This document shows, piece by piece, positions 37,929-45,760 of a DNA stretch of 64,000 bases. Under the pieces are notes generated by a model. It did not search any database. It was not told where the DNA came from and saw only the letters and a list, made by a program, of their open reading frames with translations. The stretch comes from Planotetraspora thailandica. Its GTDB lineage: Bacteria; Actinomycetota; Actinomycetes; Streptosporangiales; Streptosporangiaceae. Made by a program: the position numbers and the translations under genes. Position 1 is the first letter of the stretch. Each line of letters opens with the position of its first letter. The stretch is from the NCBI RefSeq assembly GCF_016863335.1, contig NZ_BOOR01000048.1, positions 1 to 64,000 of the forward strand, given 5' to 3'.

Positions 37929-39155
37929 ATGAGCGACAACGCGGCGGGTTTCAACCCCGAATTGAGTGACGACGTCCGCGAGGTACGGGACTGGGCGCGC
38001 GAGTTCGCCCGCGAGGTCATCCGTCCCGCCGGAGCGGAATGGGACGAACGGGAGGAGACCCCCTGGCCGGTCCTCCAGGAAGCGGCCAAGATCGGCCTCT
38101 ATTCGCTCGACTTCTTCGCCTCGCAGTGGTTCGAGGAGTCGGGGCTCGGCCTCCCCGCGACCTTCGAGGAGCTGTTCTGGGGCGACGCCGGGATCGGCCT
38201 GTCGCTGGTCGGCACCGGCCTGGCCGCCGCGTCCCTCGCCTCCAACGGCACGCCCGAGCAGATGGGGGAGTGGCTGCCCCAGATGTTCGGCACTCCCGAC
38301 GACGTCAAGCTGGGCGCCTTCTGCGCGTCGGAGCCCGACGCGGGCAGCGACGTCGGCGCCATCCGCACCCGCGCCGTGTACGACGAGGCCAAGGATGAGT
38401 GGCTGATCAACGGCGTCAAGACCTGGGCCACCAACGGCGGCATCGCCAACGTCCACGTCATCGTCGCGTCGGTCGATCCCGAACTCGGCACCCGCGGTCA
38501 GGCGTCCTTCGTGATCCCGCCCGGCACGCCCGGGCTGTCGCAGGGTCAGAAGTTCAAGAAGCACGGCATCCGCGCCTCGCACACCGCCGAGGTCGTCCTG
38601 GACAACGTGCGCGTGCCCGGCTCGTGCCTGCTCGGCGGCAAGGGGAAGCTCGACGAGCGCCTCGCCCGGGTGCGCGCCGGATCCAAGGGCGGCGAGCAGG
38701 CCGCGATGCGCACGTTCGAGTCGACCCGCCCGCTGGTCGCCTCCATGGCCGTCGGCCTGGCCCGGGCGTCCTTCGAGTACGCCAGGGACTACGCCGCCGA
38801 ACGCGAGCAGTTCGGCCGGAAGATCGGTGAGAACCAGTCGATCGCGTTCCTGCTGGCCGACATGGCCACACGAATCGACGCCGCCCGGCTGATGACCTGG
38901 CGGGCCGCCTGGATGGCCAGGCACGGCCGGCCGCTCGCGAACGCCGAGGGCTCGATGAGCAAGCTCATGGCGAGTGAGACGGCGGTGTGGGTGAGCGAGC
39001 AGGCCATCCAGGTGCTCGGCGGAGCCGGTTACACCCGGGACCATCCCGTTGAGCGCTTCCACCGGGACGCCAAGATCTTCACCATTTTCGAGGGGACCTC
39101 GGAGATCCAGCGGTTGATCATCGGCCGCGCCGTCACCGGCCTGCACGTTCGCTGA
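37929..39155 (+). CDS. acyl-CoA dehydrogenase
   Basis: 408 residues, FAD-dependent. The all-alpha N-terminal domain, middle-domain FCASEPDAGSDVGAI (substrate/FAD region) and C-terminal IFEGTSEIQRLIIGRA with the catalytic Glu are all present. The acyl chain specificity cannot be told. It stands beside aceA/ramB and a HAD hydrolase, fitting a fatty acid or branched acyl catabolism context. Confidence 0.92.
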   Translation: MSDNAAGFNPELSDDVREVRDWAREFAREVIRPAGAEWDEREETPWPVLQEAAKIGLYSLDFFASQWFEESGLGLPATFEELFWGDAGIGLSLVGTGLAAASLASNGTPEQMGEWLPQMFGTPDDVKLGAFCASEPDAGSDVGAIRTRAVYDEAKDEWLINGVKTWATNGGIANVHVIVASVDPELGTRGQASFVIPPGTPGLSQGQKFKKHGIRASHTAEVVLDNVRVPGSCLLGGKGKLDERLARVRAGSKGGEQAAMRTFESTRPLVASMAVGLARASFEYARDYAAEREQFGRKIGENQSIAFLLADMATRIDAARLMTWRAAWMARHGRPLANAEGSMSKLMASETAVWVSEQAIQVLGGAGYTRDHPVERFHRDAKIFTIFEGTSEIQRLIIGRAVTGLHVR

Positions 39156-39194
39156 TACGTCACAATTGGGGGCCTTGGTGATTGGAGGTTGTCT

Positions 39195-39899
39195 TTGATC
39201 AAGGGAGTGATGTTCGACTTCTCCGGGACGCTGCTGCGCATCGAATCCACCGAGCAGTGGTTGCGGGGTGTCCTCGCGGAGACCGGCTACACGATCGAGG
39301 AGCCGGAGATCATCGCGTGCGCCGAGCGTCTGGCCGTGGCCGGCGCGCTGCCCGGCGGGCCGCCGCCGCGTGAGGTGCCCGGCCATCTGCTCGACCTGTG
39401 GCGTAGCCGAGATCTGACCGCCGAACATCATCGCGCGGTCTACACAGCTTTGGCGCGCGAAGCCCGGCTTCCAGCCCCTGAACTGGCCGAGACTCTGTAC
39501 GACCGGTCCTGTCATCCGGTGGCCTGGCAGCCCTACCCTGACGCCGAACAGACCCTCCAAGAGCTACGGCGTCGTGGTGTGTCCACTGCTGTCGTCAGCA
39601 ACATCGGCTGGGATCTGCGCCCCGTCTTCGACCACCACGGCCTGACCCGGTACGTCGACGTGTTTCTGCTGTCCTACGAAATCGGGATCAAGAAACCCGA
39701 CCCGCGAATCTTCCAGACCGCATGCGACAAGCTCGCTCTGCCGCCCGCTGATGTCCTCATGGTGGGAGACGATCAGGTGGCCGACATCGGCGCCGCCGCC
39801 CTCGGCTGCCCGGTCCACCTCGTCGACCACCTGCCCGTGGACGAGCGGCCGGACTCCCTGGCCCTGATCCTCGACATGATCCCGCCCGTACGACGCTGA
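39195..39899 (+). CDS. HAD-superfamily hydrolase
   Basis: 234 residues. HAD motif I is MFDFSGTLL with the first Asp, but the second acidic position is Ser (DFS in place of DxD), which may reduce phosphatase activity. Motif II is VVSN, motif III KKPD and motif IV VGDDQVADIG. I chose TTG 39195 over the TTG at 39189 because GGAGG at 39184-39188 would touch the earlier start. It is likely an operon with the acyl-CoA dehydrogenase, 39 bp away. Substrate unknown. Confidence 0.8.
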   Translation: MIKGVMFDFSGTLLRIESTEQWLRGVLAETGYTIEEPEIIACAERLAVAGALPGGPPPREVPGHLLDLWRSRDLTAEHHRAVYTALAREARLPAPELAETLYDRSCHPVAWQPYPDAEQTLQELRRRGVSTAVVSNIGWDLRPVFDHHGLTRYVDVFLLSYEIGIKKPDPRIFQTACDKLALPPADVLMVGDDQVADIGAAALGCPVHLVDHLPVDERPDSLALILDMIPPVRR

Positions 39900-39946
39900 A
39901 CAGGATGACCGGCGTGCTGAGTTCACCGGCCCGCCGTGCCGCCTGG

Positions 39947-40531
39947 TCAGGTTGCCTGTGAGAGCAATGCGTCGATCAGTGAGGCGGCCGTCGCCCTGAG
40001 GCGCTCCGGGTCCTGGTAGACGCGTTCCATCACGACGATTCCCCGGGTCATCGTGATCAGCACCCGCGCTGCCTCCGCCGGGGGGATGGCCAGCCGGGCC
40101 CGGGCCTCGTCGGTGGACAGCCGCTCGCGCAGGAGCCGTTCCATGCTGTCGAGCAGGTCGCGAAGCGCGGCGCGGATGCCTTCCCCGTCGGCTTTGGTGT
40201 CGATCGCCGTCTTGGTCGTCAGGCATCCACGCGTGGGAACGCCCGTGGTCATGGATGTGATGGTGTAGTCGAAGAAGTCGCGGAGGGCACGATCGATGAT
40301 CGGGTGGCTGAGCGCTCGGGTCGTTTCGCCCAGAACCTGGTCCGCGTACTCCTCGAAGACCAGCAGGAACAGGGTCTCCTTGTCGCGATACGCGTTGTAG
40401 AGCGATCCGCGCAGAACGCCAGAGGCAGTCGCGATGTCCTGCATGGAGGTCGCGCTGTAGCCCTTGAGCCAGAACACCTCTCGGGCGAGATCCAGCGTGC
40501 GCTCTTCATCGAACTGCCGTTGTCCGACCAT
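39947..40531 (-). CDS. TetR-family repressor
   Basis: 194 residues. The N-terminal helix-turn-helix is TLDLAREVFWLKGYSATSMQDIATASGVLRGSLYNAYRDKETLF, with the usual YxxF-type contact helix. The C-terminal ligand domain (RGCLTTKTAID) resembles the TetR subgroup that often controls a divergent short-chain dehydrogenase or quinone reductase. It lies divergent to such an SDR gene, with a repeated operator-like element between them. Confidence 0.9.
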   Translation of the reverse strand: MVGQRQFDEERTLDLAREVFWLKGYSATSMQDIATASGVLRGSLYNAYRDKETLFLLVFEEYADQVLGETTRALSHPIIDRALRDFFDYTITSMTTGVPTRGCLTTKTAIDTKADGEGIRAALRDLLDSMERLLRERLSTDEARARLAIPPAEAARVLITMTRGIVVMERVYQDPERLRATAASLIDALLSQAT

Positions 40532-40546
40532 GCGGCGAACCTACCC

Positions 40547-40608
40547 GATGTTTGACACTGTCGTCAAAGTTTGCAACCCTGTCAAACATGACAAGGGTGT
40601 CAAACATG
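40547..40608. promoter_or_regulatory. TetR operator array in the TetR/SDR divergent region
   Basis: TGTCAAACATG occurs twice as a direct repeat (40580-40590 and 40598-40608, 18 bp apart). An inverted copy lies at 40547-40557 (TGTCAAACATC on the minus strand), and a fourth partial copy with GTCAAA at 40563-40568. The inverted copy and the GTCAAA half-site form a dyad. This is a typical way for a TetR protein to cover both divergent promoters. Confidence 0.8.
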
Positions 40609-40666
40609 GAGGCGTGTCAGCCGTCCGCCCGCACCCGCGCACTTACATCTGGAAAAGGAGCCTTCT

Positions 40667-41500
40667 ATGGATTCGGCCAAGCTTGACCTGCAGGGACGCC
40701 GCACCCTCATTACCGGGGCCGGGAGTGGGATCGGCCGCGCCCTGGCCCTCGAACTGGCCTCCCGCCACGGTGCACTGGCCCTGGTCGGCCGACGCCTGGA
40801 GCCCCTGGCCGAGACCGCGGCCCTGGTGGCTGATCGCGGAGGCGCCGCCCACACGATCACCGCCGACCTCACCGCCGATGGCGAACCCGAACGCGTGGTC
40901 GCACAGGCCGTCGCCCTACTGGGCGGCCTCGACGTGCTGATCAACAACGCGGGAAACGTTCGGGCGGCTCCGCTCGAAGACATCGATGTGGCCGACATCC
41001 AGGCCATGATCAATCTCAACCTGGTCGCCCCCATCCTCGCGACGCGAGCGGCGTTGCCGTACCTGCGCGCCGCCGGCGCTCAGCACGGGCATGCCGCCCT
41101 GATCGGCATCGCCTCGGCCTCGGGGCTGGTCGGCACCCCTTATTACGCCACCTACGCGGCCACCAAGGCCGGCCTCACCCGCTTCGACGAGGCGCTGCGC
41201 CGCGAACTGTACGGAAGCGGCGTCCACGTTGCCACGGTCTACCCCGGTCCGGTCGACACGCCCATGATGGCGACGACCAAAGCCGGTGAGGACCTGGGGT
41301 ACGGACTCCGTCCGGTCGACCAGGTGGTCGCCGAGATCGTGTCCGGCATCGAGGCTCGGCAGATCGACGTCAATACACAAATCCCTGAGCGGCGGGCGAT
41401 GGAGGAGCTCAACGCGCGGGATCCGCTCGCCGTCGACGCGGCCATCGGGGCCAAACTGGCCGAACTTCGGGCCGCCGTCAGCACGCACCGCAGCATCTGA
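40667..41500 (+). CDS. short-chain dehydrogenase/reductase
   Basis: 277 residues. The cofactor motif TGAGSGIG, NNAG, a catalytic Ser in GIASASG and the YAATK active-site Tyr/Lys are all present. The Gly-rich motif followed by GRR suggests NADP(H) preference. It is divergent from and probably repressed by the TetR regulator. The substrate is unknown. Confidence 0.92.
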   Translation: MDSAKLDLQGRRTLITGAGSGIGRALALELASRHGALALVGRRLEPLAETAALVADRGGAAHTITADLTADGEPERVVAQAVALLGGLDVLINNAGNVRAAPLEDIDVADIQAMINLNLVAPILATRAALPYLRAAGAQHGHAALIGIASASGLVGTPYYATYAATKAGLTRFDEALRRELYGSGVHVATVYPGPVDTPMMATTKAGEDLGYGLRPVDQVVAEIVSGIEARQIDVNTQIPERRAMEELNARDPLAVDAAIGAKLAELRAAVSTHRSI

Positions 41501-41520
41501 CCCGTATGGCGGAGGTCCAA

Positions 41521-41544
41521 CTGTTGGCGAGGCCATGCCAACAG
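41521..41544. terminator. hairpin terminator between SDR gene and amyloid-motif operon
   Basis: CTGTTGGC (41521-41528) pairs perfectly with GCCAACAG (41537-41544) around an 8-nt loop. It is positioned for both convergent units. Confidence 0.7.
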
Positions 41545-41609
41545 CGGCCGCAGGCACAGATTACGGAACCGGCGAAGTCGCAGGCGCCGGTGGCGGCTCG
41601 CATCACCGA

Positions 41610-41693
41610 TCAGATGATGTCAGCGTGGTGCTCGAAACGGTCCTGGTAGCGCCTGCGGCGATAGGCGAAGGGGGTGGGGTGCTCCCGTCTCAT
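41610..41693 (-). CDS. possible 27-residue Arg-rich small protein coupled to the membrane effector gene
   Basis: An ATG at 41691-41693 overlaps the stop of the membrane protein gene (ATGA at 41690-41693), and the frame runs 27 codons to a TGA. The product is basic and aromatic, with a central AYRRRRYQDRF segment. Codons are mostly G/C-ending, as in real genes here. It is too short to compare with families. It could be a small effector-associated peptide, a remnant of a longer gene, or chance. The translational coupling to the candidate immune operon makes it worth recording. Confidence 0.35.
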   Translation of the reverse strand: MRREHPTPFAYRRRRYQDRFEHHADII

Positions 41694-43699
41694 GCGGCAT
41701 GCCCCTCCTCGTCTGGCGGGGGTGGCGAGAGGTCTCCTGAGCGTTGCTTGCCCCGGCGGGCTTCCTGGCCGAGCCATTCCTTACCCTCTGCCGCTATCCC
41801 CTCAAGAACGTGCAGAGTGTGATTCAGCCCTGCCGCATCCAATGTCGCCTCGGACACAGCTCCGGCCTCTTCACCCTGCTGGAGCTCCTCGGATCCCGGC
41901 TCGATCACCTTGATGCTGATCTTCTGGTGGTTGACCAGGGCGAGTTCGAACGTCCGCTCGCCGTCATCCGCGTGCTTCACGCTTACGGCCGCGACCGCGT
42001 CGAAGCGGTAGTTCATGCGATGATGATCGTGAAAGGTACAGTCCTCGAAATCAAGCGTGACGCCAAACTGGCGTACCCCGTCGGCGGTGAGCAGGAAGAG
42101 CAGCAGTCGGTATTTCTTATATCGCCAAGGGCCGCCTCGCACTCGCGCCCGGGCCGTGGAAGCGCCGGGTGCCTCGATGAAGGCGTACGCGACGACGTCG
42201 CTCATTTTGAGCTTGTAGTGCTGTAGCGCCTCGCTCAGCAGCATTTTCCGGTCGCAATCCAGCCAGGTGGCCATCTCCCGGTCATTGGGCTTGTCGGCCA
42301 GCCGGTCCTTCCATCGGGCGAAGGCTGCCATACTGTCGCGTTTGAGGGCGTCGGCTTCGGACTTGTCGGCGGCGGTCCGGCGGCCTCCCAGGATGATGCG
42401 AAGCCAGGCACGCGCGGCGACCCAGCCGGCGGCGACGGTCAGGACAACTGATCCCATCCCGTTCAGCGGCTGCGCCTGGACCGCGCCGCTCGCGGCCCAG
42501 ATCCCTCCGGAGGCGCAGGCCAACAGTCCGAGCACGGCTGTCGCCTTCGTCGCCAGGGGAGTGGCCAGTTCCTGGCGGTAACTCCACATCGTGCCGTTTT
42601 CCCAGCGCCTTTTGACATCGCCGGCGCGATGGCGGATCAACCAGTTGATCCTCTCCACTCTGGTTGGCTTCTCGCGGTACGCCTCCACCAATTCGTTCCG
42701 GATGCTCCTGCGGACGCCTGCCGTCCACGCCAGCCAGACATCGCGCTCCATGCCGCGCGGCAGGTACTTGGCGACGTAATACTCGAGCCGTTGGTCCACC
42801 TGTCGCCCGAAGGCGTCGTGGGGCACATTGGTCCTGCGGTGCAGGGCCATGGCGTACTCCTCGTCCCTCGCTCGGCGTCGCTCCAACCGGAAGCGCCATT
42901 CCACGCCTTCGCGGGCGCCGAAGTAACCGCCGGCGATGGCGAGCAGGCAGGCGAGCAGACCACCAACCTTGCCGCCTTGTGCCAGCAGATACCCGATATG
43001 CGCGGTTGTGGCGACAGCCACGACCGTCCCCGCTACCGCCTGCATCCAGGTGAAGCCGGGAATCGTGACCGGTTCCGGTAGCCGTACCCGTGGATCGGCC
43101 GGGTTGGGCTGGAAGAACTTCCAAATTCGCTCGTCCCGATCCCCGGCCATCCTCTCCGTCTTCGCCCATTGGAGGGTGCGGCGCCACATCTCCTCGTTGA
43201 GCTGCCCGTCGAGGAACGATTCGAGGTGCCGAAGGATCATGCCTCGCTGCACCGAGCCGAGCGCGTCGAACTCCTTCATCAGGACACGAGTGTCCGCGTC
43301 GTGTTTCCTGGCTGCGACCAGCAGCCGACGGATGGCATGAACACCGTCCGCCCAGTAGTCGTCTTCGATGAGTGGAAACCAGCGATCTGAGTTCTCAAAG
43401 CGGACTGTTTCCTCGGCTGACAGCTCATGCCGCGTCTTGCCGCTCAACAGGGTGAGCATCCAGTAGAAACAGGCTTGATTGGTGCGATAGCCGGAGATCG
43501 CGGCATCATTGATGAGCTCCCATGCCCTTCCCAGCATGTCGCCTTCGAGGTATCGCAGGCCTGCCTCGAACTTCTCCTGCGGTGACGGTTCAGGCGAAAC
43601 CGTGTAATGGTTGACGTCGCCATGCACGATCGCCGCCTGCACGTCGACGTGTGCGGAATCGGCCGCGACGTTCGTCCCTGGGCTACCCGGCGGCGTCAT
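41690..43699 (-). CDS. four-helix membrane protein with N-terminal RHIM/PP-like amyloid motif
   Basis: 669 residues. Residues 10-30 (NVAADSAHVDV then QAAIVHGDVN) match a segment of the nucleosidase encoded just upstream at 12 of 21 positions. An alpha-helical, repeat-like region follows at about 40-200. TM helices lie at about 217-239, 244-263, 383-405 and 414-436, with a charged cytoplasmic loop between the pairs (270-380) and a beta-rich C-terminal domain (about 500-620). I recognise no enzymatic motif. An N-terminal amyloid motif on a membrane protein suggests that it receives a templating signal and perhaps alters the membrane. Start overlaps the upstream stop (ATGA). The C-terminal tail is Pro/acid-rich. 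Confidence 0.75.
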   Translation of the reverse strand: MTPPGSPGTNVAADSAHVDVQAAIVHGDVNHYTVSPEPSPQEKFEAGLRYLEGDMLGRAWELINDAAISGYRTNQACFYWMLTLLSGKTRHELSAEETVRFENSDRWFPLIEDDYWADGVHAIRRLLVAARKHDADTRVLMKEFDALGSVQRGMILRHLESFLDGQLNEEMWRRTLQWAKTERMAGDRDERIWKFFQPNPADPRVRLPEPVTIPGFTWMQAVAGTVVAVATTAHIGYLLAQGGKVGGLLACLLAIAGGYFGAREGVEWRFRLERRRARDEEYAMALHRRTNVPHDAFGRQVDQRLEYYVAKYLPRGMERDVWLAWTAGVRRSIRNELVEAYREKPTRVERINWLIRHRAGDVKRRWENGTMWSYRQELATPLATKATAVLGLLACASGGIWAASGAVQAQPLNGMGSVVLTVAAGWVAARAWLRIILGGRRTAADKSEADALKRDSMAAFARWKDRLADKPNDREMATWLDCDRKMLLSEALQHYKLKMSDVVAYAFIEAPGASTARARVRGGPWRYKKYRLLLFLLTADGVRQFGVTLDFEDCTFHDHHRMNYRFDAVAAVSVKHADDGERTFELALVNHQKISIKVIEPGSEELQQGEEAGAVSEATLDAAGLNHTLHVLEGIAAEGKEWLGQEARRGKQRSGDLSPPPPDEEGHAA

Positions 43700-44862
43700 G
43701 ACAGGGCCTGAGCCAGGGTGATGATGTTCGCCAGGTCCGCTGCCAGGTCGGCGACATCGCCCACCAGCCCGCGCACCTTCTTGAGCGCCAGCGTCAGCTT
43801 GCTCTTGCTCTCCGGTGTCTTCGCCTGCAGGGCCTCGTCGGCGATGGTGAGCTCCGCTTCCGCCGCCGCGTACGTGTCATCGTCCAGGCGGCCGTCGGAT
43901 CGGGCGCGCTGGAGTTGGGCGCGGAAACCGGCGAGCGCATCTGCCAGGTCCGTCGGCTGATCCAGGTCGAAGCTGACCCGGATGCCGCCGTGAACGATGC
44001 CGGCCTGTACTCCTACCCGCGCATTGTCGCGTGCGATGTTGTACGTGACCTCGTGCCCCTCCATCGTTGCTCCCCTCGCCGTTCTCGTTGCCGGCAACCA
44101 GCCACCGTCCTTGTCCTCGGCGGCGATCTCTTCGGCCAGTGCCGCAGCGAACGCCGCCGCGTTGGCCACGGCCCGCTGCTGCCATCGCGCGCGATCCGTG
44201 ATCTCCTTTGTTCCGTCGGCCCGATCGCTGATGCCCCGGATGACGACCACGTGCAAAGCGCCGTTCAGGTGCCCGGCCTGGGCCACACCGGCTCCCTCCA
44301 TCTCGATCGCGGACGCGTCGTTGTAGTTCTGCTGGATCCAGCGGGCGTGCCCGGACACCTTCGAGTTCAGGACCACCTCTCCGGCGGCGATCGGACCGAA
44401 ATGCACTTGCGGCGTCGCGCTGCGAACCGGAAGGCGGAGCGTCCACGCGTTAGTGCGGCCGATGTGCCGCGCGATCTGGTCGGCGGCGTGCGAGGTCTCC
44501 CAACTGCGAGGTCGGCTCTTGAGCCCCTCGTCCTCGCTCGTCCCCCCGTGGTAGGCGTAGATGCGCGTCGCCACCACGACGTCCCCGAGGGCGATATGGG
44601 AGTGCAGGGCACCTGCCACGCCCACGAATAGCAGAGCGGCCGGGGCGAATTCGGCGATGGCGCGCTCGGCCAGTACGGCCGCCGACTGGTTGCCGGTGCC
44701 GACGTGGGCCAGGGCCACCCGGCAGCGGCCGCCGTCGAGGCGGCCGACTTCGAAACGGGTGCCGTGCTGATGGCGGTGTAGCTCGAGGTCAACCAACTTC
44801 GCCTGGATGGCTTGATACTCCAGATCTAGTGCGGTGAGGATCACGATCGGGCGGTTGCTCAC
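43696..44862 (-). CDS. purine-nucleosidase-like (PNP/MTAN) effector with RHIM/PP-like amyloid motif
   Basis: 388 residues. Residues 1-250 are a PNP_UDP/MTAN-fold nucleosidase: VGTGNQSAA (54-62), LFVGVAGAL (78-86), GDVVVATR (93-100), the ribose-binding EMEG (187-190) and SDRAD with the catalytic Asp213 region. Residues 275-295 carry the amyloid-like segment (ARVGVQAGIVHGGI at its core). The C-terminal 90 residues are helical. Housekeeping MTAN is about 230 residues and ends at the enzyme domain. PNP-fold domains fused to signalling modules are known immune effectors in bacteria, some cleaving ATP (the Detocs family). GTG 44862 has AAGGAG upstream and begins the fold exactly. Confidence 0.8.
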   Translation of the reverse strand: MSNRPIVILTALDLEYQAIQAKLVDLELHRHQHGTRFEVGRLDGGRCRVALAHVGTGNQSAAVLAERAIAEFAPAALLFVGVAGALHSHIALGDVVVATRIYAYHGGTSEDEGLKSRPRSWETSHAADQIARHIGRTNAWTLRLPVRSATPQVHFGPIAAGEVVLNSKVSGHARWIQQNYNDASAIEMEGAGVAQAGHLNGALHVVVIRGISDRADGTKEITDRARWQQRAVANAAAFAAALAEEIAAEDKDGGWLPATRTARGATMEGHEVTYNIARDNARVGVQAGIVHGGIRVSFDLDQPTDLADALAGFRAQLQRARSDGRLDDDTYAAAEAELTIADEALQAKTPESKSKLTLALKKVRGLVGDVADLAADLANIITLAQALS

Positions 44863-45592
44863 TCTCCTGCTCCTTTGCGCTCGATGCCTCGGCGGGCCGG
44901 ACCAACGGCGGATGAAGGACTGTGCGGGGACCAGCCCGGAACACGCGAGCCGGTCGACCAGTGGCCGATTTGCGGGCCGTCCCTGCCGGGACGATGAACC
45001 CTTCGGTCTTCTGGACCTTGCGATAGAAGTTCCGGGGGTCGAGCTCAATCCCCCAGACCGCCTCGTATACGCGCTGCAGATCGGTGATAGTGAACGTCGG
45101 TCCGCAGAATGCCGTGGCGAGGGCGGAGTGCTCAAGCTTCACGCGGGCGCGTTCGATGCCGTCCGCGATGATGCGCCGATGATCGAAGGCAAGCGCAAGG
45201 TCGCCGGAGAGTACTCGGTCGGAGGGGTGCCATCCGGCTGCGGCCGCGTCCGTTCCAGCGCTCGGCTCGGGGAGGCGGGGCGCGATGGCCAGGTACGCCA
45301 CCGACACCACCCGGCCACGCGGGTCGCGGCCGGGGTCGCCGTACACCCCCAGTTGTTCCAGGCGGAGGGTTGCGACGTCGAGGTCGGTCTCCTCCGACAG
45401 CTCGCGGCGGGCCGCGGCGGTGATGCCTTCCCCGGAGTGCTGCAGGAATCTGCCGGGCAGGGCGAGGGTGCCCTTGTACGGGTCGACGCCGCGCTCGATG
45501 AGCAGGACGTGCAGGCGGGACTCACGCAGCGTCAAGATCACGAGATCTACGGCGAGCAGCACCACGGGCGGCACCCATGGGTCGTCGGTCAT
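44789..45592 (-). CDS. Nudix-winged-helix regulator, NrtR-like
   Basis: 267 residues. A Nudix domain at about 8-150 has the box ending in ARRELSEETDL (61-71); the spacing from the preceding Gly to the first Glu is slightly longer than consensus. Residues 160-225 form the C-terminal winged helix of NrtR regulators (LQRVYEAVWGIELDPRNFYRKV, GRPARVFRA). NrtR proteins sense ADP-ribose and repress NAD genes. Here no NAD gene is adjacent and the product heads a nucleosidase operon. The last 74 bp overlap the nucleosidase gene in another frame. The tail after residue 235 is low-complexity. Confidence 0.82.
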   Translation of the reverse strand: MTDDPWVPPVVLLAVDLVILTLRESRLHVLLIERGVDPYKGTLALPGRFLQHSGEGITAAARRELSEETDLDVATLRLEQLGVYGDPGRDPRGRVVSVAYLAIAPRLPEPSAGTDAAAAGWHPSDRVLSGDLALAFDHRRIIADGIERARVKLEHSALATAFCGPTFTITDLQRVYEAVWGIELDPRNFYRKVQKTEGFIVPAGTARKSATGRPARVFRAGPRTVLHPPLVRPAEASSAKEQESEQPPDRDPHRTRSGVSSHPGEVG

Positions 45593-45611
45593 GCGGCAGA
45601 GGCTAGCTTTT

Positions 45612-45624
45612 TGTCAAACTGACA
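45612..45624 (-). promoter_or_regulatory. operator-like dyad TGTCA-N3-TGACA before the Nudix regulator gene
   Basis: A perfect 5-bp dyad lies 20 bp before the ATG of the Nudix-winged-helix gene. A TAGCCT -10-like box sits 7 bp before the ATG, with no ribosome binding site, so the transcript may be leaderless and the dyad would lie within the promoter. Autoregulation by the NrtR-like protein is the simplest guess. Confidence 0.5.
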
Positions 45625-45726
45625 GAAATAGCCGAGAGGTAAGACATGTGAGTCGCGAACGGTCAGGAAATGAGGCTGAATACGGCTTTCCGACAGATCC
45701 GACGGCACGGTCAGCGGAACGAATTC

Positions 45727-45760
45727 ACATGGCCTGACCCCTGCGGAGGTCAGGCCATGT
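45727..45760 (-). terminator. strong hairpin at the 3' end of the APH-like gene
   Basis: A perfect 13-bp stem (45727-45739 with 45748-45760) and an 8-nt loop. The right arm contains the stop codon of the APH-like gene at 45750-45752, so transcription termination is placed right at the gene end. It also isolates the nucleosidase operon. Confidence 0.8.

Noticed and set aside
43696-44862. Ordinary methionine-salvage MTA/SAH nucleosidase
   Set aside because: The protein is about 140 residues longer than MTAN and has the amyloid-like motif and a helical tail. No methionine salvage gene is nearby.
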